Source: Nitrospira sp. UBA6493 (lineage in GTDB: Bacteria > Nitrospirota > Nitrospiria > Nitrospirales > Nitrospiraceae). Taken from it: 10,537 nt of DNA. Where the stretch lies: assembly GCA_002435325.1 (NCBI GenBank), contig DJMJ01000024.1, positions 69,172 through 79,708 of the forward strand, written 5' to 3'. The notes under the pieces were generated by a model. It was given only the letters and a program-made list of their open reading frames with translations. It had not been told where the DNA came from and did not search any database. Position 1 is the stretch's first letter. Every line of letters begins with the position of its first letter. This document shows, one piece after another, positions 1 to 7,087 of the stretch. The position numbers were made by a program, and so were the translations under genes.

Positions 1-602
1 ATCTTCATGCGGATCTGGTTGATGAATATCAGCGTCGTCTGCGACTTGGAGATCGCCGCCGTGAGTTTACGCAACGCCTGCGACATAAGCCGCGCTTGCA
101 ACCCCATATGAGAATCGCCCATCTCGCCTTCGATCTCAGCTCGCGGCGTGAGCGCCGCCACCGAGTCCACGACGATCAGATCGATCGCACCGCTGCGCAC
201 CAGCGTTTCAGCGATTTCCAGCGCCTGTTCGCCGGTATCCGGCTGCGACACCAGCAAATCGTCCGCCTGCACCCCCAGCTTCTTCGCATAGGTTAAATCC
301 AGCGCATGTTCCGCATCGATAAACGCGGCCACCCCGCCGGTCTTCTGCACTTCGGCAATACAATGGAGCGTCAGCGTCGTCTTGCCTGAGGCTTCCGGAC
401 CGAAAATCTCGATCACCCGCCCGCGGGGAATCCCGCCGACGCCAAGCGCAATATCCAGACCCAATGATCCGGTCGAAATCGCCGGAATATCGGCTGGCCG
501 GTCCTCGGATCCGAGCTTCATTATCGCACCCTTCCCATACTGCTTTTCGATCTGGGAGAGGGCCAAATCCAACGCGCGCTTCTTGTCTTCTTTCTCTGAC
601 AT
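1..602 (-). CDS. recA: Recombinase RecA, N-terminal 200 residues (gene continues past the left edge)
   Basis: RecA forms ATP-dependent filaments on single-stranded DNA, catalyses strand exchange in homologous recombination and triggers LexA cleavage in the SOS response. The visible 200 residues read without interruption: the N-terminal helix (LALSQIEKQYGKGAIM, about 13-28), the Walker A loop GPEASGKT (68-75), the catalytic glutamate in FIDAEHALD (E98), Walker B LIVVDS (142-147), the mobile loop with EIEGEMGDSHMG (156-167), and the start of FINQIRMK. The remaining C-terminal part, usually about 150 residues, lies outside the window. The ATG at 600-602 follows an AGGAG ribosome site at 609-613 with six bases between. 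A -10-like TATAAT lies further upstream. Identity is certain; only completeness is unknown. Confidence 0.97.
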   Translation of the reverse strand, partial: MSEKEDKKRALDLALSQIEKQYGKGAIMKLGSEDRPADIPAISTGSLGLDIALGVGGIPRGRVIEIFGPEASGKTTLTLHCIAEVQKTGGVAAFIDAEHALDLTYAKKLGVQADDLLVSQPDTGEQALEIAETLVRSGAIDLIVVDSVAALTPRAEIEGEMGDSHMGLQARLMSQALRKLTAAISKSQTTLIFINQIRMK

Positions 603-639
603 GAGCATCTCCTACATTAAGAAGGATTCGGAAGAGGGG

Positions 640-668
640 ATTATACCGAAGCAGGACGGGGAAACCTA
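640..668 (-). promoter_or_regulatory. Probable recA promoter (-10 TATAAT, weak -35)
   Basis: Read on the minus strand, a perfect TATAAT occupies 645-640, about 38 bases before the recA start. At a 17-base spacing the -35 position reads TAGGTT (668-663), which is weak. A better TTGTCA lies at 677-672, but its 26-base spacing is too long for sigma-70. No LexA-type operator (CTGT-N8-ACAG or GAAC-N4-GTTC) is visible, so SOS control cannot be inferred from the sequence. Confidence 0.4.
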
Positions 669-797
669 GCCTGACAATGCCTAGATGGCCCATCCAAGGA
701 AAGACCGGCGTCACCAACCATACTGGTCCAGATCATGCGTCGAATCCGTCTGCTATACCGCCGGGCTGGTTCTATCCTGCCGGGTTCCTCGTTTTAC

Positions 798-826
798 TTG
801 CCAGGCCAAGACTCTCCCCTAATAAT
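798..826 (+). promoter_or_regulatory. Probable pilT promoter (TTGCCA - 17 bp - AATAAT)
   Basis: TTGCCA at 798-803 and AATAAT at 821-826 each match the sigma-70 consensus at five of six positions, with the ideal 17-base spacer. Transcription would start near 833, giving a leader of about 40 bases that includes the pilT ribosome site. It faces away from the recA promoter across the 269-base gap. Confidence 0.45.
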
Positions 827-871
827 CAACCCAGTACACCATTTTGACACCAGATTTCCGGGAGAATCGAG

Positions 872-1952
872 ATGGCCAAGATAGACGATCTCTTCAAACT
901 TATGTCCGATCACGGCGCGTCCGACTTGCACCTCATTGCCGGACAACCGCCAGCCCTGCGGATCAACGGCGAGCTCGAGCGCATCAACAGCCAAGGCATT
1001 TTGGCTCAGGACGGGCTGAAAGAACTCCTGTATGAAATCACGCCCGCTGCCAAAAAGGATCACTTTGAGCTGACCGGCGATGTCGATTTCGGCTACGAGA
1101 TTCCTGGGCTGGCCCGGTTCCGCGCCAATCTCTTCAATCAGAAATACGGCTGCGGCGCCGTATTCCGCAAAATTCCCAGCAAGGTGCTGACGGCGGATGA
1201 TTTGGGTCTCCCCCCCCATCTTGACCAAAGCCGCCATGCTGAAAAAAGGACTGGTCTTGGTAACCGGCCCCACGGGCAGCGGCAAATCCACCACCTTGGC
1301 GGCCATGATCGATTACGCCAATAAAAACCGGAAAGACCACATCCTGACGGTCGAAGACCCTATCGAGTTCGTGCACCAAAGCCAGGGCTGCATCGTCAAC
1401 CATCGGGAAGTCGGCGTCCACACGCAATCCTTCGGGGCGGCGCTGCGCGGCGCGCTGCGTGAGGATCCGGACATTATCCTGGTCGGAGAAATGCGCGACC
1501 TTGAAACGATTCGACTGGCAGTCGAAGCCGCCGCGACCGGACACCTGGTTTTCGGCACACTGCATAAGGAAAATGCCGCCAAGACCGTGGACCGGATCAT
1601 CGAAGTGTTCCCGCATCAGGAACAGGCACAGATCCGGAATACACTCTCCACCGCCCTTCGGGTCATCGTCGCGCAAAACCTGTTTAAGCGCATCGATCAG
1701 AAAGGCCGCTGTGCCGCGCTGGAAATTCTGGTCTGCACCTCGGCCGTCGCCAATCTCGTGCGCGACGCAAAAACCTTCCAGATTGCCTCGATCATGCAGA
1801 CCGGCAAAGCCGTCGGCATGCAAACGCTGGATGACGCGATCCAAGATCTCCTGACCAAAAAATGGATTGCGCCGGAAGAAGCTTACGAGAAAGCAATCGA
1901 CAAAATCCGATTTGCGAAATTCCTCAAGACACCGCCGGATTCCTTGCAGTAA
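872..1952 (+). CDS. pilT: Twitching motility ATPase PilT, interrupted by a +1 frameshift in a C8 tract
   Basis: PilT is the cytoplasmic hexameric ATPase that powers type IV pilus retraction and twitching. The ATG at 872 follows GGAG at 861-864. Frame one (872-1324) gives the N-terminal PAS-like domain, with the typical MAKIDDLFKLMSDHGASDLHL opening, then leaves the family sequence at LGLPP and stops at 1322-1324. The next frame resumes exactly there with ILTKAAMLKKGLVLVTG and runs to the stop at 1950-1952. Removing one C from the run at 1210-1217 restores a 359-residue protein of normal length. In that numbering, Walker A GPTGSGKST is at 132-140, Walker B DIILVGEMRD at 199-208 with catalytic E205, and the His box TGHLVFGTLH ends at H230. 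The AIRNLIRE motif appears as AVANLVRD, and GMQTLDDAIQDLL follows. Nothing else in the coding sequence is decayed, so this is a sequencing error, a recent mutation, or a switchable tract. The family assignment is certain; the functional state is not. Confidence 0.93.
1210..1217 (+). repeat. Mononucleotide run of eight C within pilT
   Basis: The run spans 1210-1217. Seven Cs would give Leu-Pro-Pro-Ile in the PilT frame; eight shift the frame. Such tracts are prone both to replication slippage and to base-calling error. Confidence 0.95.
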
Positions 1953-1977
1953 TCACGAGATTGGGACGCACGCCTCC

Positions 1978-2586
1978 TCATGATCCGATCCGTGTATCCC
2001 ACAGCTTCGTATAGACCGGCCCCGATGGCTTCAACTCGCTCTTCATCAGGGCCATCGATTCTACTGCCAGCGCTCCCAAAGACAATGGCCGATCCATCAC
2101 CCCGCTCTTGACCAAGGCCTGCCCCACATGGCGCTCCCCCGCTTTGATCCGTGCCAGGGTGAGATGCGGGCTCAAGGGCCGGGATTCCGGCGCAAAGCCC
2201 AACAACTCGCAACAGTCTTCAACTGCTTGATGCAGCGCGGCCAGCCGATTCGCATCCTCGCCCAGCGCCCACTCTTCTGACGCGCCTACCCATAGGACTC
2301 GTGGCTGCTGTGGATGAGGGAAGGCCCCGAGTCGTTCGATTGGGATATGAATGGCAGAATGCCCCTTTACCACCTCTTCGAAAGACTTGCGCATCGGTTC
2401 AACGAGCGAGTCATCTATGTCGCCGAGAAATTTGATCGTGAGGTGGATCGAAGAGGGCTGCACCCAGGAAATGCGGGAGTCTTTAGCGAGATCCCGGACG
2501 AGCCGCTGTTTGAGATCATGCTGAACTTGCGCGAGTTGCTTCCTGAGATTTTCACTGAGCTCGACGGCAAGAAAGGCCCTGATCAT
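1978..2586 (-). CDS. thpR: RNA 2',3'-cyclic phosphodiesterase (2H family, ThpR/LigT)
   Basis: Proteins of this family open 2',3'-cyclic phosphates on RNA ends and can join 2'-5' RNA linkages in vitro; they are soluble and cytoplasmic. The 202-residue product starts MIRAFLAVEL, a typical opening. It carries the two catalytic HxTx motifs that define the 2H superfamily: HLTIKFLG with H48 and T50, and HLTLARIK with H141 and T143. The length is usual for the bacterial family. Its ATG overlaps the TGA of cinA as ATGA (2583-2586), so translation is probably coupled to cinA. It converges on pilT with 25 bases between the two stop codons and no obvious terminator. The cinA-thpR-recA order is known in other bacteria, where all three are co-directional. 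The role in the cell is not well established for the family; the enzyme class is clear. Confidence 0.93.
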   Translation of the reverse strand: MIRAFLAVELSENLRKQLAQVQHDLKQRLVRDLAKDSRISWVQPSSIHLTIKFLGDIDDSLVEPMRKSFEEVVKGHSAIHIPIERLGAFPHPQQPRVLWVGASEEWALGEDANRLAALHQAVEDCCELLGFAPESRPLSPHLTLARIKAGERHVGQALVKSGVMDRPLSLGALAVESMALMKSELKPSGPVYTKLWDTRIGS

Positions 2587-3884
2587 GCGCCGATCCTCTT
2601 CAGGAGCCAGCGGCGCAAGAGGTCCATCGACGCTTGCGAAGACCGCTGTTTAATGACCTGCCGGTCGCCATGAAAGCGACATTCTTTCGTAACCGCCTCG
2701 CCAGGCCCGCCATCGAGTCCGATATAGACCAGCCCGACCGGTTTTGTCTCCGTCGCCCCGCCTGGCCCGGCAATGCCGGTTACGCTCAACCCTACGGACA
2801 CACCGGCTCGTTCGCGAATCCCCTTCGCCATAGAGGCCGCAACTTCCTGACTGACCGCACCATGTTGCGCAATCAGATCGACCGGCACACCCAACATATC
2901 GATCTTCGACTGGTTGCTGTAGCAAATCGCGCCTCTATCAACATAAGCCGAGGATCCCGGAACTTGAGTCAGCCGATGGCCGATTAATCCTCCGGTGCAG
3001 GACTCCGCAACGGCGACCGTGAGCTTCTGTGCCGCCAGAAGTCGACCGACCACTTCCTCCATAGACTCCCGTCCCTCGGCAAAGAGCCACTCGCTCAGTC
3101 GGGAACGGACCTGCTCCGCAAGTGGCTGCAGCAGATCGGCCTTCACCATTTTCTTTCCACTCGGCTTGGTCGTCAACGAGACCAGCACACCCATGGGCGA
3201 AGCAAGCAAGCCTAGATCGATCGGAGTGCCCTTCGGAATCAGCCCCTGCAACTTGGCGTCAACATCCGCCTCCGGCAACCCCCAGGTGTGAAACACCTGC
3301 CGAATGATAGGTGATGGGGACATTAACTTGGACTGTGCGCGATGAGCGGCCAACAACGGGAGAACCGACTGCGTCATCATCGCTTCCATCTCGCGCGGCA
3401 CACCGGGAAGTGAGACGAGCGTGGCTCCTTTCCACGCCACCAAAAACCCCGGCGCGGAGCCAACGAGATTGGGAATCACCACGGCCCGAGAGGGAATCAT
3501 TGCCTGACGCAGCTGCCCTTTTTTCAACTCCCTGCCCCATTGCGCCAAACGCGCCGTCATGCCATCGAGCGCTTCCTTGCGTCGTGCCAACCGTCGTCCC
3601 GTTGCCTTCGCGACGGCTTCTCTGGTGCAATCGTCCACCGTCGGTCCCAGCCCTCCGGTCATTACCACCACACCGGCACGGCTTGCGGCAGTCTTCAAGA
3701 CCTGCACAATATCCGCCTGGTCATCTCCCACCACGGACTTAAAACGAACTTCGATGCCAAGAGTGCCCAGCAACTCCGCAATGAACAGTGAGTTGCTGTC
3801 GGATCGTCCGCCGACTAGCAGTTCGGAACCGATGGCAATGGTTTCAGCGACGAAAGATCGGTTCGTTGTGCGCGCGCCGCTCAT
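2583..3884 (-). CDS. cinA: CinA: competence/damage-inducible protein with nicotinamide-nucleotide amidohydrolase domain
   Basis: CinA combines an N-terminal molybdopterin-binding-like (COG1058) domain, linked in the family to ADP-ribose pyrophosphatase activity, with a C-terminal PncC domain that deamidates nicotinamide mononucleotide in pyridine nucleotide salvage. The 433-residue product has the full two-domain length. Domain one shows AIGSELLVGGRSDSNS (about 17-32) and MTGGLGPTVDD (75-85). The CinA-specific middle part includes PGFLVAWKGATLVSLPGVPREME. The C-terminal domain shows VAESCTGGLIGHRLT (292-306) with S295, and SVTGIAGPGG (367-376). The ATG at 3882-3884 has only a GAGG two bases upstream, so initiation may depend on the preceding gene, whose stop lies 17 bases away. 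No nearer ATG, GTG or TTG start precedes the conserved block. It overlaps thpR by four bases. Confidence 0.95.
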   Translation of the reverse strand: MSGARTTNRSFVAETIAIGSELLVGGRSDSNSLFIAELLGTLGIEVRFKSVVGDDQADIVQVLKTAASRAGVVVMTGGLGPTVDDCTREAVAKATGRRLARRKEALDGMTARLAQWGRELKKGQLRQAMIPSRAVVIPNLVGSAPGFLVAWKGATLVSLPGVPREMEAMMTQSVLPLLAAHRAQSKLMSPSPIIRQVFHTWGLPEADVDAKLQGLIPKGTPIDLGLLASPMGVLVSLTTKPSGKKMVKADLLQPLAEQVRSRLSEWLFAEGRESMEEVVGRLLAAQKLTVAVAESCTGGLIGHRLTQVPGSSAYVDRGAICYSNQSKIDMLGVPVDLIAQHGAVSQEVAASMAKGIRERAGVSVGLSVTGIAGPGGATETKPVGLVYIGLDGGPGEAVTKECRFHGDRQVIKQRSSQASMDLLRRWLLKRIGA

Positions 3885-3901
3885 GACCTCGTTACTTTCT
3901 G

Positions 3902-4513
3902 CTAGTTCAATTCCGAGAAGTCGACTTGAAAGCTAGCCTCGCCGCCATTGGCCGGAAATACTGTGATGGTCGTGGCGGCTTTGGGATCGAAGTCGCTGTA
4001 ATCGAACGAGGCCACGACTTTGGCTTTGAAGCGAGGGCTGTCCGGCCATGCCGCACTTCGGTTGGCCTGCCCGTCGAAACGTACTGTGACGGGCTTAATC
4101 GTCCGGCCTCCTTGCTCAAGCACCATATAGCTGTCCACATAGCTGTCCACGGCAAAATTCGGCATATTCCCGAAGATCACCGCGCTGACCAGCATCGTCT
4201 TCGTCTCAAGCACCTGGCTGACATCGGCCTCGCCTGGATGGAGGCCTCTCAGCGCCATGTGCGTCGCCATTACGGAGAGTGCGCCCAGTTTTGTGATGAG
4301 AAATCCGGCAGGATGCAGATCATCCGGGGCCCCGAAACGGACATAGAAACTATCGGGCGGCCCTCCCTGCTGCGCCATCGCCTTGCCTGCTTCCAGCGCG
4401 GTTTGGATCTGCTCAAGGCTCGGGTGAGCCTCAATCGCAAGAGCAGCAGACCCGTTCAACGCGAGCGCTGCAGCGGCACAACGGACAAGCCAATGACCTC
4501 TTGAGACCGGCAT
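3902..4513 (-). CDS. Exported hypothetical protein
   Basis: This 203-residue protein is not recognised. It begins with a convincing Sec signal peptide: basic residues in MPVSRGHWLVR, a hydrophobic alanine-rich stretch, and likely cleavage after SAALA near residue 26. The mature protein is therefore probably periplasmic or surface-exposed; no second membrane segment or lipobox is seen. The C-terminal half looks beta-rich (RTIKPVTVRFDGQA, AATTITVFPANGG, ASFQVDFSEL), as in a small beta-sandwich. A 12-base tandem repeat inside the gene makes the sequence VDSYVDSY. It lies 17 bases upstream of cinA on the same strand and is probably the first gene of a transcript with cinA and thpR. It shares a divergent control region with the chlorite-dismutase-family gene. 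Ahead of the ATG, TAGGG is the only ribosome-site candidate, about nine bases away. Confidence 0.8.
   Translation of the reverse strand: MPVSRGHWLVRCAAAALALNGSAALAIEAHPSLEQIQTALEAGKAMAQQGGPPDSFYVRFGAPDDLHPAGFLITKLGALSVMATHMALRGLHPGEADVSQVLETKTMLVSAVIFGNMPNFAVDSYVDSYMVLEQGGRTIKPVTVRFDGQANRSAAWPDSPRFKAKVVASFDYSDFDPKAATTITVFPANGGEASFQVDFSELN
4127..4150. repeat. 12-bp perfect tandem duplication, two copies
   Basis: ATAGCTGTCCAC occurs at 4127-4138 and again directly at 4139-4150, inside the exported hypothetical gene. Being 12 bases long it keeps frame and doubles the four residues VDSY. Confidence 0.9.
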
Positions 4514-4544
4514 GAAGTGAAGCCCTACCAGATCAATTTTCGCC

Positions 4545-4581
4545 TGTCAACGAAAGCTGTGCGGATGTCCGCCCGTTGACA
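4545..4581. promoter_or_regulatory. Divergent control region: inverted repeat of TTGACA boxes around an inner palindrome
   Basis: TGTCAACG at 4545-4552 is the exact reverse complement of CGTTGACA at 4574-4581. Read outward, each arm supplies a perfect TTGACA -35 box: minus strand 4550-4545 towards the exported-protein gene, plus strand 4576-4581 towards the chlorite-dismutase-family gene. Between them is the palindrome GCGGA-TG-TCCGC at 4561-4572. Rightward, an extended -10 (TG-C-TAAAGA, hexamer 4600-4605) follows at 18 bases. Leftward, TG-G-TAGGGC (hexamer 4527-4522) follows at 17 bases. The -35 boxes are perfect but the -10 hexamers are weak, as at regulated promoters. The symmetry suggests a shared regulator; the regulator itself is unknown. 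Confidence 0.5.
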
Positions 4582-4656
4582 ACACCGAAGATGAAGTGCT
4601 AAAGAAATCACCCTTTACTACCGTGCCTTTTCAAGCAGTTACACGGAGGAGCTTCG

Positions 4657-5379
4657 ATGTCCAGCCCTGAACAAACACCCGCAGCACAACCACCCAAACG
4701 TCAGTATGTGAATTTCGTGTTCTATAAAGTCGATCCGGCCTGGCGTCGTCTCCCGGAAGAGGAGCGCACCAAGGGAAAGCAGGAATTCCTTCGTGCCGTG
4801 GAAGAGTATTCCGGCAAAGTGATGGTTATCGCCTATTCGGCGGTCGGCATCCGGGGCGATTGCGACATCATGCTCTGGCGCATCAGCTACGAATTGGAAT
4901 TGTTCCAGCAAATGACCACGAAGATCCTGGCATCCGGACTGGGCAAGTACATCACGACGCCCTATTCCTATCTCTCGATGACCAAGCGCTCCATCTACGT
5001 GGACAATCACACCCATGAAGGCCAAGAGAGCAAACGCCTCACCGTCGTGCCGGGCAAGGGCAAGTATATTTTTGTGTACCCGTTCCTGAAAACCCGCGAG
5101 TGGTTCCTGCTTACCAAGGCGGCACGGCAGGGCATGATGGACGAACACATCGAAGTCGGCCATCGGTTCCCTTCTGTGAAACTGAACACGACCTACTCAT
5201 TTGGCCTCGACGATCAAGAATGGGTCGTGGCATTCGAAAGCGATAAGCCTGAAGATTTTCTCGATTTGGTCATGGCCCTGCGCGAAACGGAAGGTTCGCG
5301 CTACACATTGCGCGACACCCCGATCTTCACCTGTATTCGTCAGAGCCTGAAAGAAACCCTCGATACGCTCGGCGGCTAA
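4657..5379 (+). CDS. Chlorite dismutase family heme protein (HemQ/ChdC-like)
   Basis: The family comprises heme enzymes that either split chlorite into chloride and oxygen or, as coproheme decarboxylase (ChdC/HemQ), make heme b from coproheme. The 240-residue product has no signal peptide and the length of single-chain family members. A strong GGAGGAG (4645-4651) sits five bases before the ATG. Family landmarks are K145 in YPFLKTREWF, the likely proximal heme ligand H164 in MMDEHIEVGHRF, the FGLDDQEWVVAFESD block (182-196), and an acidic residue near E212. The position of the chlorite-splitting arginine (R183 in the Dechloromonas enzyme), which is glutamine in Firmicutes HemQ, reads Leu176 in my hand alignment. 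The LNTTYSFGLDDQEWVVAFE segment most resembles actinobacterial-type ChdC (family pattern ANTV-SF-LGD-EW-LAFEAD). Heme synthesis or a peroxidase-like role is therefore likelier than true chlorite dismutation. It appears monocistronic: its own promoter precedes it and a strong terminator follows. Confidence 0.88.
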   Translation: MSSPEQTPAAQPPKRQYVNFVFYKVDPAWRRLPEEERTKGKQEFLRAVEEYSGKVMVIAYSAVGIRGDCDIMLWRISYELELFQQMTTKILASGLGKYITTPYSYLSMTKRSIYVDNHTHEGQESKRLTVVPGKGKYIFVYPFLKTREWFLLTKAARQGMMDEHIEVGHRFPSVKLNTTYSFGLDDQEWVVAFESDKPEDFLDLVMALRETEGSRYTLRDTPIFTCIRQSLKETLDTLGG

Positions 5380-5402
5380 CCCTTACGCCGAGAGGACTGC
5401 TG

Positions 5403-5443
5403 ACGGGCCTTCGATCGCATGATCGAAGGCCCGTTGTGTTTTA
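5403..5443 (+). terminator. Rho-independent terminator of the chlorite-dismutase-family gene
   Basis: A perfect 14-bp stem (ACGGGCCTTCGATC 5403-5416 with GATCGAAGGCCCGT 5421-5434) closes a GCAT loop and is followed by the T-rich TGTGTTTTA. It begins 24 bases after the stop codon. Confidence 0.9.
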
Positions 5444-5603
5444 GCCCTGGGAACCGTTATTGACCACTCCACCCGCTAGCTCCCCTCTAAAGTAGCACCC
5501 CCTGCCATACAAGGGCCCTGGCGAAGCGAATCCGCTTTGACAGCCAAATCACGCTTGTGTTACCTCTACTAAGTCACTTTTCACTAACCAACCTGGTCTA
5601 TCG

Positions 5604-5822
5604 ATGGCTGATACCACTGCCCTCTATGCCCTCCGGTTCCCGGATGGATCCGTGAGTCTGTACATCGACGAGCATTATGCCCAAGAGCGCGGCGTTGACC
5701 CGTCGAAACTTGTTCGGATTGAGATCCCTCGAGAAATGTTTATCAGCGGAAGCGTCCAGGAAGTCCGCGAATACGTCGCCCTCTACCTGGAAACTCATCA
5801 ACAGCAAACCGGGAACGCCTAA
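5604..5822 (+). CDS. Small hypothetical protein (72 aa)
   Basis: Not recognised. The 72-residue product is soluble, without signal peptide or membrane segment. It looks like a small alpha/beta unit: a beta-like opening (YALRFPDGSVSLYID), a turn with RGVDPSKLVRIEIP, and a C-terminal helix (VQEVREYVALYLETHQQQ). Codon choice resembles the neighbours and the gene has no competitor on either strand. The ATG at 5604 has no clear Shine-Dalgarno. A perfect TTGACA lies at 5537-5542 but lacks a good -10 partner. It ends 27 bases before the next, co-directional gene, so the two probably share a transcript. Confidence 0.65.
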   Translation: MADTTALYALRFPDGSVSLYIDEHYAQERGVDPSKLVRIEIPREMFISGSVQEVREYVALYLETHQQQTGNA

Positions 5823-5849
5823 TCGGGGCAGACAGGATTTACCATTACC

Positions 5850-7034
5850 ATGCCATCCACCATGTCCTCCCCATTTACCGCGGAACTCATTCAAGAGATC
5901 ATCCTTGGCCTGCCGATTCAAGGCCGGATCATGCTGAAGCTCCTCCTGCTCCAGCATTTCGACGTCACACAAGACGAAATTCTCTTTATGGTCTCGGATC
6001 GACCCGATCCCCGCTGTGTCTCCGGCACCAAACCGATCACAACCATGACCCAGGAAGCCATCTCCGCCATGCTGAGCCGGCGCGATGAATACCGTAAGCG
6101 GGCGCGCTTGAAGCGGGAACGGACGTGGCTCCAATGCACGGCCCTGCGCACACTGGCTAAAACCTCAGAATCGTTGGCCAATCGTGCCGCGGCATTGTTG
6201 CGCACCACCTATGGCGTCTCGGACGAAACCATCGCCGACTTGCAGGCCAAGGCCAGAGCCGCCGTGCCACGGCCTCTCTTACGGATGCTGGAAGAACGCT
6301 GGGATGCCGATGAAATTTCCGCCGAGGAATATCAAAAACAACGGCTCGCGGTAGAATTACAACTACAGCTCAGGATGGCCGAACGATTCCGGAAACGTCT
6401 GGATCTGGCGGAGCGAGAACAGCAAACCGCGGATAACAATACGCTTCAGGACCATGAGATCGGACATATCTGGGGGATTCCCGCCGGTACGCTGGCCGCG
6501 AGACGCGTGAAATTCCTCACCCAGTATCTGATGGCCTTGCAATCCAGGTTAACCGGCACGCCTATGCAACCGAACACCGTGCCGCCCCTTGACCTCTGGA
6601 AGGAAACGCTTACCGTACTCTCCCGCACACCTATCGAACGATCGATCGCCGCCTATGACGGGCTGGAAAAGACCGAAACGGCGTTAATCGACAAACTGTC
6701 CCTCTATGTCGTTGGCGCGCTGCCCGAAGAAACTGAAGTGAAGTTCTGGAATTCGCTCGTTTATGGCGCCAGCTCGAACGCCGTCCATACGGAAAATACC
6801 CGCACGTTATTCGGCCTGCAACGGCTCGTGTCCATCCAAAACGATACGGATACCAGCCCGGAAGCTCTCGATGAAGAACTTATGAAGCGGACTACCCCAC
6901 GAGCCAAAGCCGAAGTGGGCGCGCTCGGAGGCCCGGGTGAAGAAGCCAAACCGGAAATCACCGACTTGCAAAAACAAATCCTGCATAACTTTATCGGAGA
7001 GGACGTCAGTGGCCGGGCATCGGACAAGTGGTAA
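5850..7034 (+). CDS. Hypothetical helical protein with a possible sigma-region-4-like helix-turn-helix
   Basis: Not recognised as a named family. The 394-residue product has no signal peptide or membrane segment and appears mostly alpha-helical. Residues about 72-195 are rich in Arg, Glu and Gln (RRDEYRKRARLKRER; ELQLQLRMAERFRKRLDLAERE), fitting long amphipathic or coiled-coil helices. Within this, RWDADEISAEEYQKQRLAVEL resembles the short SHOCT-type pattern. Residues 199-230 (HEIGHIWGIPAGTLAARR) follow the spacing of the sigma-70 region 4 recognition helix pattern (EIA-ILGIP-GTV-SR), so DNA or protein binding is possible but unproven. The C-terminal 60 residues look disordered until a short final helix (ITDLQKQILHNFIG). 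An alternative ATG lies at residue 5; AGG at 5834-5836 suits the first slightly better. It follows the 72-residue gene by 27 bases. Confidence 0.75.
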   Translation: MPSTMSSPFTAELIQEIILGLPIQGRIMLKLLLLQHFDVTQDEILFMVSDRPDPRCVSGTKPITTMTQEAISAMLSRRDEYRKRARLKRERTWLQCTALRTLAKTSESLANRAAALLRTTYGVSDETIADLQAKARAAVPRPLLRMLEERWDADEISAEEYQKQRLAVELQLQLRMAERFRKRLDLAEREQQTADNNTLQDHEIGHIWGIPAGTLAARRVKFLTQYLMALQSRLTGTPMQPNTVPPLDLWKETLTVLSRTPIERSIAAYDGLEKTETALIDKLSLYVVGALPEETEVKFWNSLVYGASSNAVHTENTRTLFGLQRLVSIQNDTDTSPEALDEELMKRTTPRAKAEVGALGGPGEEAKPEITDLQKQILHNFIGEDVSGRASDKW

Positions 7035-7047
7035 TTCGCCACGCTCA

Positions 7048-7075
7048 TTGCCAATAGGATTCGTTACGGTATAAT
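7048..7075 (+). promoter_or_regulatory. Strong sigma-70-like promoter abutting the OB-fold gene
   Basis: TTGCCA at 7048-7053 and a perfect TATAAT at 7070-7075 are separated by 16 bases. The expected transcription start is near 7082, only about six bases before the ATG at 7088, and there is no Shine-Dalgarno. A leaderless or nearly leaderless mRNA is implied. Confidence 0.55.
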
Positions 7076-7087
7076 TGGTTTATCGTT

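Noticed and set aside
208..717. Minus-strand open frame of 169 codons
   Set aside because: It overlaps recA in a shifted frame of the same strand; its arginine- and glycine-rich composition is that of a shadow, while recA is unmistakable.
603..871. SOS operator between recA and pilT
   Set aside because: No CTGT-N8-ACAG or GAAC-N4-GTTC type sequence was found; the lineage may use another LexA box, which I cannot judge.
1134..1844. Minus-strand open frame of 236 codons across pilT
   Set aside because: Antisense to conserved PilT motifs; the long frame reflects GC-rich codon structure, with no family-like motifs or ribosome site.
4657..5379. True oxygen-evolving chlorite dismutase
   Set aside because: The distal arginine expected in that subgroup reads as leucine and the flanking segment resembles ChdC-type proteins, so the narrower name was not used.
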